9,740 bases of DNA from Actinomycetes bacterium. Its GTDB lineage: Bacteria; Actinomycetota; Acidimicrobiia; Acidimicrobiales; Palsa-688. Each line of letters opens with the position of its first letter. Positions within the stretch are counted from its first letter, which is position 1. The DNA is taken from positions 1 to 9,740 of the forward strand of contig JAKABK010000039.1 in NCBI GenBank assembly GCA_021796905.1. Reading direction: 5' to 3'. Position numbers and translations under genes: made by a program. Below, piece by piece: positions 1 to 6,230 of this stretch. The notes under the pieces were generated by a model that saw nothing but the letters and a program-made list of their open reading frames with translations, did no database searches and was not told the origin of the DNA.

Positions 1-612
1 GCCTACGCCGAGGCGGTCGCCGCCGGCGACGAGCGCCTGGCGGTGGTCGGGATGAGCTGCCAGGCGTCGGTGCCGGCGGTGATGAGGGCCCGCAAGGCCG
101 GGAAGCCCGGACGTCGGCTCGCCCTGTCGATCGGCCTGCTCTGCTCGAAGACCTTCGACGACGCGATCTTCCCGGAGCTGTTCGAGGCCCGTTACGGCCT
201 GGCGCGCGAAGACATGGTGAAGATGAACATCAAGGGTGTGTTCCAGATCTGGATGCGTGACGGCTCCTACCACGAGGTCCCGCTGAAGGAGTGCCACGCC
301 TGGACCCGGGAGGGCTGCAAGTCCTGCCCCGACTTCGCCGCCGAGCACGCCGACATCTCCACCGGGGGGATCGGCGCATGGAACGACTGGACCCTCACGA
401 TCGTGCGGACCGACACCGGCAGGGAGCTGGTGGAAGCGATGGTCGCCGACGGCACGATCGAGACCCGCCCCGGCGACGACGACCCCGGGGCGGTCGCCCT
501 TCTGCGCAAGCTGTCGATCGTCTCCCGGCGACGCTGGCCGGAGACCGCCGTCGCCGGTCCCCGCCTCGGGGTCCCGTCGCCCAAGCCGCGACCGTCGGCG
601 CCAGCCGGGTGA
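1..612 (+). CDS. Coenzyme F420 hydrogenase/dehydrogenase beta-subunit family protein (FrhB/FdhB type), 3' part
   Basis: The gene enters from the left edge in frame 1; 203 residues and the TGA stop are visible. The visible part matches the C-terminal domain of the FrhB/FdhB family, flavin and iron-sulfur proteins that pass electrons to or from the deazaflavin cofactor F420. Family features seen are VGMSCQ (Cys20 of the fragment, where the family usually has VGTPCQ), IGLLCSK (Cys48), and the cysteine segment REGCKSCPDF (Cys106, Cys109) followed by HADISTGGIG, the usual ADIS-G-G stretch. The last roughly 35 residues are a basic, Pro-rich tail beyond the recognisable domain. The N-terminal domain and start lie outside the window, so the electron partner (hydrogenase, formate dehydrogenase or a stand-alone ferredoxin:F420 oxidoreductase) cannot be told. 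The next gene is 72 bases downstream on the same strand with its own possible promoter. The family call is strong; the exact reaction is unknown. Confidence 0.88.
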   Translation, partial: AYAEAVAAGDERLAVVGMSCQASVPAVMRARKAGKPGRRLALSIGLLCSKTFDDAIFPELFEARYGLAREDMVKMNIKGVFQIWMRDGSYHEVPLKECHAWTREGCKSCPDFAAEHADISTGGIGAWNDWTLTIVRTDTGRELVEAMVADGTIETRPGDDDPGAVALLRKLSIVSRRRWPETAVAGPRLGVPSPKPRPSAPAG

Positions 613-634
613 GCCACCCGCCGGCACCAGCCGG
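606..634 (+). terminator. Two back-to-back short hairpins after the F420 gene
   Basis: CGGGT (606-610) pairs with ACCCG (616-620) around a 5-base loop and includes the last coding bases and the stop. CCGGC (621-625) pairs with GCCGG (630-634) around ACCA. Both are perfect 5-bp stems, but there is no T-tract. They may act as a weak terminator of the F420 gene. In DNA this GC-rich such stems arise easily by chance, so confidence is low. Confidence 0.3.
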
Positions 635-667
635 GCCTCCGGTTCGCACGTCAACCCCGGCAGCGGC

Positions 668-673
668 TAGGTT
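668..673 (+). promoter_or_regulatory. -10-like box upstream of bS22
   Basis: TAGGTT fits the actinobacterial TANNNT -10 pattern and ends 11 bases before the bS22 ATG. A transcript starting 6-8 bases after it would have a leader of only about 3-5 bases. No purine-rich Shine-Dalgarno sequence lies before the ATG, which agrees with a very short leader. No clear -35 box is seen at 16-18 bp spacing. Confidence 0.4.
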
Positions 674-684
674 GCCCGGTCGGC

Positions 685-783
685 ATGGGATCCCTCATCA
701 AGAAGCGCCGTAAGCGCATGCGCAAGAAGAAGCACAAGAAGATGCTGAAAGCCACTCGCTGGCAGCGCCGCGCCGGCCGCTGA
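685..783 (+). CDS. Small ribosomal subunit protein bS22 (AURKAIP1/COX24-domain mini-protein)
   Basis: This 32-codon ATG-to-TGA gene encodes a very basic peptide starting MGSLIKKRRKRMRKKKHKK and ending in RWQRRAGR. It matches the actinobacterial bS22 / AURKAIP1-COX24 mini-protein, whose mycobacterial members begin MGSVIKKRRKRM, have a KKKH core and are about 33 residues long. In the Mycobacterium smegmatis ribosome this protein is buried in 30S rRNA near the decoding region. The length, start and charge pattern all agree with the family. It sits alone between the F420 gene and a hairpin region that begins at its stop codon. Upstream is a TAGGTT box and no obvious ribosome-binding site. Such a short gene is easily missed by automatic gene callers. 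Identification is confident despite the size because most positions agree with the remembered family sequence. Confidence 0.93.
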   Translation: MGSLIKKRRKRMRKKKHKKMLKATRWQRRAGR

Positions 784-809
784 CCCCCGGCCGCCCGCTC
801 GCCGGGGGT
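783..809. terminator. Strong GC hairpin between bS22 and ispE
   Basis: Bases 783-791 (ACCCCCGGC) pair perfectly with 801-809 (GCCGGGGGT), a 9-bp stem around a 9-base loop. The stem starts on the last base of the bS22 stop codon. There is no T-run, as is common for hairpin terminators in high-GC actinobacteria. Being symmetric, it also forms in the opposite transcript and could stop the converging ispE operon. Function is inferred from position and stem strength. Confidence 0.6.
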
Positions 810-858
810 CTCCGGGGGGGGTCGTCGCCAGCCGCCCTCTCGCCGGGGGGTCGTCACC
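802..858. repeat. G-run short repeats in the bS22/ispE gap
   Basis: A CC + G-run + TC motif occurs three times: five Gs at 804-808, eight at 814-821 and six at 845-850. The last two copies are followed by TCGTCGCC and TCGTCACC. No gene is seen in 784-876 on either strand. The stretch may add to termination or form G-rich structures on the plus strand. Nothing else was recognised here. Confidence 0.45.
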
Positions 859-876
859 GAGGGTGCCGGAGACTGA

Positions 877-1650
877 TCAGAGCGCGACCGGCGCCGGCAG
901 CGCGCAGGCCCTGACCACCACCCGGTGCGACCCGGGGTGTTCGCCTGGGACCCACCAGGTCGATCCGCTGCCCGCGAGCCGGGGCGTCTCCCCGGTCCCC
1001 TCCCCGAGCCGGTCGCGCCAAGCGGCGAGACGGGGCTCGACCGCCAGCGCCGCCGGCTCCAGGTCGTTGCCGTTGGTCCCGCTGGGGCCCCCGAGGCGGT
1101 CCCACGCCCGGTAGACCTCGACCGTCGACAGCCCGAACGGCGGGGTGAGCAGGGTGAACGTCACCCCCGCGAGCTCCCCGAGCGGCACCGGGGAGACCAG
1201 CTCACCGATCCCCGAGACCCGTGCCCGCCCGCCGAACAGGCAGAACGGGACGTCCCCGCCGAGGCCGGCGGCGACCGAGAGGTCCGAGCACCCCGCCCAG
1301 CGCAGCACGGCGGCAGCGTCGGCGGAACCGCCGCCGAGCCCGGCGCCGGCGGGGATCCGCTTGGTCAGGCGCACCGAGGCCCGCCGTCCGACCGCCCGCA
1401 ACGCCCGGCAGACCAGGTTGGTGCCGTCGGAGGGCACCGGAGCGCCGGTTGCGCCGACCACGACCAGCCCGTCACCCGGTCCGATCTCGAGGGTGTCGGC
1501 CAGGTCGACGCTCACCATCTCGGCGTCGAGGAGGTGGTAGCCGTCGTCGCGGACCCCGGTCACCCGCAGGGTGAGGGTGAGCTTGGCGGGCGCGTCGATC
1601 CGGGCCCGGCCGCCGGCGAACGGGGGTCCGGCGGACGGCATCCCGCTCAA
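877..1650 (-). CDS. ispE: 4-diphosphocytidyl-2-C-methyl-D-erythritol kinase
   Basis: IspE phosphorylates CDP-methylerythritol with ATP in the cytosolic MEP pathway for isoprenoid precursors. Seen in the 257-residue product: the N-terminal substrate segment APAKLTLTLRV with the catalytic Lys at about 23, DDGYHLLD at 35-42, the GHMP-kinase ATP loop PAGAGLGGGSAD at 100-111, the active-site Asp in GGDVPF (Asp133), and C-terminal GSGST. The usual length is about 280-310. Part of the shortening lies between the ATP loop and GGDVPF, where only about 21 residues occur against roughly 29 in E. coli. The start taken is the TTG at 1650, whose TTGA overlaps the rsmA stop; an in-frame ATG at 1641 is equally possible and loses only three residues. 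It is the last gene of the operon and converges on bS22 across a hairpin region. Confidence 0.95.
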   Translation of the reverse strand: MSGMPSAGPPFAGGRARIDAPAKLTLTLRVTGVRDDGYHLLDAEMVSVDLADTLEIGPGDGLVVVGATGAPVPSDGTNLVCRALRAVGRRASVRLTKRIPAGAGLGGGSADAAAVLRWAGCSDLSVAAGLGGDVPFCLFGGRARVSGIGELVSPVPLGELAGVTFTLLTPPFGLSTVEVYRAWDRLGGPSGTNGNDLEPAALAVEPRLAAWRDRLGEGTGETPRLAGSGSTWWVPGEHPGSHRVVVRACALPAPVAL

Positions 1651-2600
1651 CCCGCCGCCCCGACCCCGGAGAGGGTCGCGGCGGCGAGCCGACCCCAGTC
1701 CCCGACCCCGAGCTGCTCGGCCCGGGCGCCGGGGTCGACACCTGCGAGCACCCAGGCCCCGGGGTCGACCCGGTCGCCGAGGGCTCGTCGGAGGGTCTTG
1801 CGCCGCTGGGCGAAACCGGCCCGGACCAGCTCGAACAACCGCTCGGCGGGTACCGCCACCGGGTCGACCGCCGGCCGCGGGCGACGCTCGATGCCGACCA
1901 GCGCCGACTCGACGTTGGGCCGGGGCACGAAGACCGACGCCGGGACCGCTCCGAGCAGCCGGGCGGTCGCCCAGTAGGCGACCTTCACGCTCACCGCCCC
2001 GTAGGCGGCGTCACCGGGACCCGCCGCGAGCCGTTCGGCCACTTCCCGCTGGACCATCACCACCATCCTGGTGATCGCCGGCACCCCGTCGAGCAGGTCG
2101 GCAACCAGCGGGGTGGCGATGTTGTAGGGCAGGTTGGCCACGAGCGTCCAGGTCCCCGGGGCGGTCCCGACGTCCCGGCCGGCTCCGGGGCCCTCGGCCG
2201 GCCCGGCTCCGAGCAGGCCAGCCCAGTCGAGGGTCATGGCGTCACCGGCTACGACCTCGACCGCTCCGGGGGGGCCGCCGCCTGCGGACCCGACGGGCCC
2301 GCCCGCAACGACCCCGGCGGCGGCGACCCCGGCGGCAGCGACCCGAGCGGAGAGCAACGGCAGGAGCCGACGGTCCAGTTCGATCGCGGTCACCCGGGCG
2401 CCGGTCTCGGCGAGGGCCAAGGTGAGCGAACCGAGGCCCGCCCCGACCTCCACGACCGCGTCGCCGGGCCCGACACCGGCCAGGCGGGCGATGCGCCGCA
2501 CGGTGTTGGGGTCGGCCACGAAGTTCTGGCCGAGCGCCCGGCTCGGGCGGATCCCGGCGTCGGCGAGCGCCTCTACGACCTGGCCGCGGGTGAGGGTCAC
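1647..2600 (-). CDS. rsmA: 16S rRNA (adenine1518-N6/adenine1519-N6)-dimethyltransferase
   Basis: RsmA/KsgA uses S-adenosylmethionine to dimethylate two adjacent adenines in the 3' terminal hairpin of 16S rRNA during 30S maturation. Seen in 317 residues: the signature SRALGQNFVADPN (20-32), the SAM-binding loop VVEVGAGLGSLT (49-60), acidic Glu74/Asp76 at the end of strand 2, the catalytic NLPYNI (156-161), and FVPRPNVESALV in the C-terminal half. The start is the GTG at 2600, whose GTGA overlaps the tatD stop; it gives the normal short N-terminus, whereas further upstream starts would add Gly/Arg-rich sequence from another frame of tatD. Two Gly/Ala/Pro-rich insertions, at about 88-112 and 130-149, make it longer than the usual 260-290 residues. 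The downstream ispE start overlaps its stop by four bases, suggesting translational coupling. Confidence 0.96.
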   Translation of the reverse strand: MTLTRGQVVEALADAGIRPSRALGQNFVADPNTVRRIARLAGVGPGDAVVEVGAGLGSLTLALAETGARVTAIELDRRLLPLLSARVAAAGVAAAGVVAGGPVGSAGGGPPGAVEVVAGDAMTLDWAGLLGAGPAEGPGAGRDVGTAPGTWTLVANLPYNIATPLVADLLDGVPAITRMVVMVQREVAERLAAGPGDAAYGAVSVKVAYWATARLLGAVPASVFVPRPNVESALVGIERRPRPAVDPVAVPAERLFELVRAGFAQRRKTLRRALGDRVDPGAWVLAGVDPGARAEQLGVGDWGRLAAATLSGVGAAG

Positions 2601-3349
2601 TCCGGCAGGCCGAACGCCTCGGCCGTCGCCGCCCAGGTGGCGTCCTCCACGGTCCCGACCGGCTCGGAGCGCGCCGCGGCGAGAGCCTCCCCGACCACCG
2701 CCACCCACGCCGGCCGGTTGGGCCGGCCGCGATGCGGCACCGGGGCCAGGTAGGGGGAGTCGGTCTCGACCAGCAGACGCTCGGGAGGGCAGAGCCGGGC
2801 GGCTTCGCGCACCTCACCGGCGCCTTTGAAGGTGACGATCCCGCTGAAGCTGAGCCACGCCCCGAGCCCGAGGGCCCGGCGGGCCTCGGTCGGTCCCCCG
2901 GTGAAGCAGTGGAACACGGTGCGCTCCGGGACGCCTTCGGCGTCGAGGACGGCGAAGGTGTCGTCCCACGCCTCCCGGGTGTGGATCACGAGGGTGAGCC
3001 GGTGGCGGAGGGCCAGGTGGACCTGGGCGGCGAAGACCTCCCGCTGCACCTCACGGGGGGAGTGGTCGTAGTGGTAGTCGAGGCCGCACTCGCCGATACC
3101 CACCACCCGGGCGTCGGGGGGCGAGAGGAGGGGGTCGAGGGTGTCGACCCCGCGGCTGGCGTCGTGGGGGTGCAGCCCGACGGTGGCCCAGACCTCCGGC
3201 CGGGAGCCGGCGAGGGCTACGGCCGCGGCTGACTGGGCAGCGTCGGTGCCGACGCTCACCAGCCGGCCGACGCCGGCGGCGAGCGCCTCGTCGACCGCGG
3301 TGGCCTCCAACCCTTGGTAGGGGACGTGGCAGTGGCTGTCGGCCCACAC
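2597..3349 (-). CDS. tatD: TatD family metal-dependent deoxyribonuclease
   Basis: TatD proteins are amidohydrolase-fold metal nucleases (3'-5' DNase activity shown for E. coli TatD), probably cytosolic. The 250-residue product has the full ligand set: HCH (His6, His8), GECGLDYHY with Glu87, VIHTR with His123, VFHCF with His147 and ETDSPYLAP with Asp197. Length is normal (about 250-265). The start is the GTG at 3349, the only ATG/GTG/TTG codon in frame between the metG stop and the HCH motif; it gives MWADSHCH, like typical family N-termini. A longer reading that starts inside metG would add about 40 non-homologous residues. The gene begins 19 bases after metG ends and overlaps rsmA by four bases. 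In mycobacteria rpfB lies between tatD and rsmA; it is absent here. The substrate in this organism is not shown by the sequence. Confidence 0.94.
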   Translation of the reverse strand: MWADSHCHVPYQGLEATAVDEALAAGVGRLVSVGTDAAQSAAAVALAGSRPEVWATVGLHPHDASRGVDTLDPLLSPPDARVVGIGECGLDYHYDHSPREVQREVFAAQVHLALRHRLTLVIHTREAWDDTFAVLDAEGVPERTVFHCFTGGPTEARRALGLGAWLSFSGIVTFKGAGEVREAARLCPPERLLVETDSPYLAPVPHRGRPNRPAWVAVVGEALAAARSEPVGTVEDATWAATAEAFGLPE

Positions 3350-3368
3350 GGAGCGGGTTGCCCGATCC

Positions 3369-4877
3369 TCAGCCGGCGAGCCGGGGGAAAAGCGGCGCCC
3401 CTGTCGCGACCGGCAGGCCACCCGGGTACCCACCCCACTCGGCGGCCGCCGGGAGCCTCTGATCGCCGGGAGCACCGCTCATCCCGATCCTCCGCCAGAT
3501 CTCGGCTGCGGCGCGTGGTACCGCCGGGCAGGCGAGGACCGCGAGGACCCGGAGCGCCTCCAGGGCGTCGCCGAGGACTGCGTCGAGCGCCGGACCGGGC
3601 TCGGCCTTCCACGGCTCGGCGGCCTCCAGGGCGGCGTTGGTCTCCCGGACGATGCGCCAGGTGGCCTCCAGCGCTTCGCTCGGAGCGACCCGACCCCAGG
3701 CGGCGGCGGCCGCCCGGTAGGCGTCGGCGACCACCTCGCCGAGAGCGCTCGACGGGTCGGGGGCCGGCCCGATCCCCCCGCACTTGCGGGCCACGACCGT
3801 CGAGACCCGGGACAGCAGGTTGCCGAGGTTGTTGGCGAGGTCTGCGTTGTAGCGGGCGAGCATGCCCTCGTAGGAGAAGTCACCGTCCGGACCGAAGGCC
3901 TGGTCGCGCAGCAGGTGGTAGCGCAGTCCGTCCGCCCCGAAGGTGGGGAGCAGATCGGCGGGGGTGATCTGGTTCAAGGCGGTCTTGGACATCTTCTCCC
4001 CGCCGACGAGCAGGAACCCGTGGACCGCGACCTGACGGGGCGGGTCGATCCCCGCCGCCATGCACAACGCCGGCCAGTAGACGCAGTGGAAGCGCAGGAT
4101 GTCCTTGCCGATCAGGTGGTGCACCGACGGCCACCAGGTGGAGAAACGCTGCGGGTCGGTGCCGTAACCGGCGGCGGTGGCGTAGTTGATCAGCGCGTCG
4201 TACCACACGTAGAACACGTGGTCCGGGTCCCAGGGGACCGGCACCCCCCAGCTGATCGAGGTTCGGGAGATGGAGACGTCCCGGAGCCCGCCCTTGACCA
4301 GCCCGAGGGCTTCGTTGCGCCTGCTCTCGGGGATCACCACCTCCGGGTCGGAGTCGAACCAGGCGAGGAGGCGCTCCTCGAACGCGGAGAGCCGGAAGAA
4401 GTAGTTCTCCTCGGCGAGGGTCTCGACCGGCCGGCGGTGGATCGGGCAGCACTGCCCGTCGAGCAGTTCGGCCTCGGTGTAGTACGCCTCGCAGGACACA
4501 CAGTAGAGACCCTCGTAGGTGCCGAGGGTGATCCAACCGTTGTCGTGCGCCGCCTGCATCAAGGCGGCCACCGCCTGGTAGTGACGGGGCTCGGTGGTGC
4601 GGATGAAGTCGTCGTTGCTGATGTCGAGCGACTCCCAGGTCTCGACGAAGCGTCGGCTGTAACGATCGGCCTGCTCCTTGGGGGTCAGCCCGTTGGCCTC
4701 GGCCGCCCGCTGCATCTTGAGCCCGTGCTCGTCGGTGCCGGTGAGGAACCACACCTCGTCACCGGCGAGGCGGTGCCAGCGGGCGAGCGCGTCGGCGGTG
4801 ACCGTCGTGTACGCCGTGCCGATGTGCGGCGCGTCGTTGACGTAGTAGATCGGCGTGGTGACGTAGTACCGGGCCAC
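3369..4877 (-). CDS. metG: Methionyl-tRNA synthetase
   Basis: MetG charges tRNA-Met, including the initiator, with methionine in the cytosol. The 502-residue product starts ARYYVTTPIYYVNDAPHIG, with the class I signature HIGT at 18-21 (HIGH variant), GTDEHG at 47-52 and the second signature KMSKT at 295-299 (KMSKS variant). The zinc-knuckle region has CVSC (126-129) and CCPIH (143-147). WYDALINY and the C-terminal helical anticodon-binding domain (about 335-480) follow. It is the short form without a C-terminal EMAPII-like tRNA-binding domain, normal for actinobacteria. The start is the GTG at 4877, nine bases after the rsmI stop; it gives the standard N-terminus. No clear Shine-Dalgarno sequence sits in the nine-base gap, so coupling to rsmI translation is likely. 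Confidence 0.97.
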   Translation of the reverse strand: MARYYVTTPIYYVNDAPHIGTAYTTVTADALARWHRLAGDEVWFLTGTDEHGLKMQRAAEANGLTPKEQADRYSRRFVETWESLDISNDDFIRTTEPRHYQAVAALMQAAHDNGWITLGTYEGLYCVSCEAYYTEAELLDGQCCPIHRRPVETLAEENYFFRLSAFEERLLAWFDSDPEVVIPESRRNEALGLVKGGLRDVSISRTSISWGVPVPWDPDHVFYVWYDALINYATAAGYGTDPQRFSTWWPSVHHLIGKDILRFHCVYWPALCMAAGIDPPRQVAVHGFLLVGGEKMSKTALNQITPADLLPTFGADGLRYHLLRDQAFGPDGDFSYEGMLARYNADLANNLGNLLSRVSTVVARKCGGIGPAPDPSSALGEVVADAYRAAAAAWGRVAPSEALEATWRIVRETNAALEAAEPWKAEPGPALDAVLGDALEALRVLAVLACPAVPRAAAEIWRRIGMSGAPGDQRLPAAAEWGGYPGGLPVATGAPLFPRLAG

Positions 4878-4886
4878 CGCCAGAGG

Positions 4887-5849
4887 TTACCGGTCCCCCT
4901 CGCGCAGGCCGAGGGCCAGCGCGTAGACCCGCCGGCGGGGCACCCCGAGCGACCGGGCGACCTCGGCGACCGCTGACTTGCGGTCGGCTCCCCTGCCGGT
5001 GCGCTCGGCCAGGCCGGCGCGGATCTCGTCGTCACCGACCTCCCCGCGACCGGGCGCCCCGTCGACGACCACGACCCACTCACCCCGGGGCGCGACGCCG
5101 GCGAGCCACCCGACGGCCTCCCCGAGCGTGCCCCTCCACACCTGCTCGTGGAGCTTGGTCAGCTCCCGGGCGGCCGCGACGCGCCGCTCCGGGCCGCAGC
5201 TGCCGGCCAGGTCGCCGATCGTGCCGGCCACCCGTGTCGGCGCCTCGTAGATGACCGTGGCCCGATCGTCGGCGGCGACCGCCGCCAGGCGCTCGGACCG
5301 GGCCCGGCCGGAGCGGGGCAGGAACCCCTCGAAGCACCAGCGTTGCGCGCCGAGCCCGGCCAGCACCACCGCGGTGAGCGCGGCGCTCGGTCCGGGCACC
5401 GCGGTGACCGGCACGCCGGCGTCGAGCGCGGCGCGCACCACCCGCTCCCCCGGGTCGGAGACTCCCGGCATGCCGGCGTCGGTGACCACCGCCACCCGCT
5501 CCCCACCGGCGGCCCGGGCGACCGCCACAGCCGCGGACGCGGCCTCCCGGTGCCGCTCGATGCTGAGCAGCGCCGGCGTGGCGATCCCGGCGGCGCTGAG
5601 CAACGCCCGGGTCCGGCGGGTGTCCTCGCAGCAGATGACGTCGGCGGCCGCCAGGGCGGCGGCGGCGCGAGGCGAGAGGTCACCGAGGTTGCCGATCGGG
5701 GTTCCGACGAGGGCCACCGAACCGGGGGGGAAAGCGGGGTCCGCACCCGCCTCGGGCGCTGCGCTCCCCTGCGCCGGGGACCCGGCCGAGCGGGCGGCCC
5801 GGCCGCGCCCGGAGCCGGCGGGCACCGCTCCGGCGGGTCGGTCAGTCAC
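4887..5849 (-). CDS. rsmI: 16S rRNA (cytidine1402-2'-O)-methyltransferase
   Basis: RsmI 2'-O-methylates C1402 of 16S rRNA in the decoding centre, using S-adenosylmethionine; it is a tetrapyrrole-methylase-fold enzyme. Seen in the 320-residue product: ALVGTPIGNLGDLSPRA (46-62), CCEDTRRTRALL (73-84), the SAM-site segment VTDAGMPGVSDPG (122-134), VPGPSAALTA (151-160) and FEGFLPR (173-179). A C-terminal helical region ends with KSAVAEVARSLGVPRRRVY. The first roughly 43 residues are Ala/Gly/Pro/Arg-rich and unlike the family, which usually starts just before the VGTPIGN motif. Two starts are therefore possible: the GTG at 5849, which overlaps the upstream gene by eight bases, or a GTG at 5717 just before LVGTPIGN. 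I keep the first because of the operon overlap, but the N-terminus is uncertain. Confidence 0.95.
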   Translation of the reverse strand: MTDRPAGAVPAGSGRGRAARSAGSPAQGSAAPEAGADPAFPPGSVALVGTPIGNLGDLSPRAAAALAAADVICCEDTRRTRALLSAAGIATPALLSIERHREAASAAVAVARAAGGERVAVVTDAGMPGVSDPGERVVRAALDAGVPVTAVPGPSAALTAVVLAGLGAQRWCFEGFLPRSGRARSERLAAVAADDRATVIYEAPTRVAGTIGDLAGSCGPERRVAAARELTKLHEQVWRGTLGEAVGWLAGVAPRGEWVVVVDGAPGRGEVGDDEIRAGLAERTGRGADRKSAVAEVARSLGVPRRRVYALALGLREGDR

Positions 5850-6177
5850 CGTGGACGACCAAACGGTCGCCGACGGCCAGCCTCCAGCGCTCGAACGCCC
5901 CTCCGGTGGCGACGATCACCACCGGCGGCCCGAACCCGGGCGCGACCGGGTGGAGCGGACCGAGCCGGACCAGGCGGCACACCTCCAGGTCCTCGGGCGG
6001 GGCGGGCTCGGCGGAAGGGACCGGTCGGCACCAGGCCACGTCGAGGGTGCCGAGCAACGGAGCCGTGACGAGCACGGGCCTCTGCAACAACGCGGCCGCC
6101 CCCGACTCCGGGTCGGGACGCCGGCGGGACCGGTCCAAGGAGGCGAGCACCTCGTCGCCGCGGGTCAACCACGCCAC
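5842..6177 (-). CDS. DUF192-like small protein, first gene of the operon
   Basis: The 111-residue product begins VAWLTRGDEVLASL and ends FERWRLAVGDRLVVHGD. It resembles actinobacterial DUF192 (COG1430) proteins: a 24-residue stretch, about 27-50 (GAAALL...TLDVAW), lines up without gaps with the family segment that carries H-T-x-G-M-x-x-P-I-D, and the end matches the usual G-A-F-x-R-W-x-L-x-x-GDRL pattern. The central HT-GM motif is not kept (VTAPLLGTLD), the N-terminal part is short, and a Pro/Glu-rich segment (PVPSAEPAPPED) is inserted, so this is a divergent member. Molecular function of DUF192 is unknown. The start is the GTG at 6177, six bases after TACCCT; longer readings would run antisense through bL37. 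It overlaps rsmI by eight bases, so the two are probably co-translated. Confidence 0.72.
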   Translation of the reverse strand: MAWLTRGDEVLASLDRSRRRPDPESGAAALLQRPVLVTAPLLGTLDVAWCRPVPSAEPAPPEDLEVCRLVRLGPLHPVAPGFGPPVVIVATGGAFERWRLAVGDRLVVHGD

Positions 6178-6183
6178 GGTCCC

Positions 6184-6189
6184 AGGGTA
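6184..6189 (-). promoter_or_regulatory. -10 box of the DUF192-rsmI-metG-tatD-rsmA-ispE operon
   Basis: On the minus strand TACCCT (6189 down to 6184) is followed by exactly six bases and then the GTG at 6177. With the usual 6-7 base offset, transcription would begin at or beside the start codon, giving a leaderless mRNA. No ribosome-binding site is present before the GTG, as expected for this arrangement. The -35 position (GGTGGG at 17 bp) is weak. Confidence 0.55.
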
Positions 6190-6224
6190 CCGAGCGCCGC
6201 TGGCCGCCCACCGCTGGCGTCCCC

Positions 6225-6230
6225 TAGCAT
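6225..6230 (+). promoter_or_regulatory. -10 box of bL37
   Basis: TAGCAT is followed by seven bases (CACCGGG) and the ATG at 6238. This is the spacing of a leaderless promoter, with the A of the ATG as likely first transcribed base. The -35 region is not obvious. It faces away from the operon promoter at 6184-6189, all within the 60 bp between the two start codons. Confidence 0.6.

Noticed and set aside
873..880. 8-bp palindrome CTGATCAG at the ispE stop codon
   Set aside because: Too short to be meaningful alone and partly dictated by the TGA stop; no second site nearby.
925..1977. Plus-strand open frame of 350 codons opposite ispE and rsmA
   Set aside because: Low-complexity Arg/Pro/Gly sequence with no motifs; the opposite strand carries clear IspE and RsmA signatures.
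3371..3382. Twelve bases shared between the metG 3' end and the 30-bp repeat at the kinase 3' end (AGCCGGCGAGCC)
   Set aside because: Both genes end in Leu-Ala-Gly-stop with the same preferred codons, so the match is explained by coding; no longer similarity flanks it.
3915..4976. Plus-strand open frame of 353 codons opposite metG
   Set aside because: It mirrors MetG in another frame, has no family motif and spans the rsmI/metG junction.
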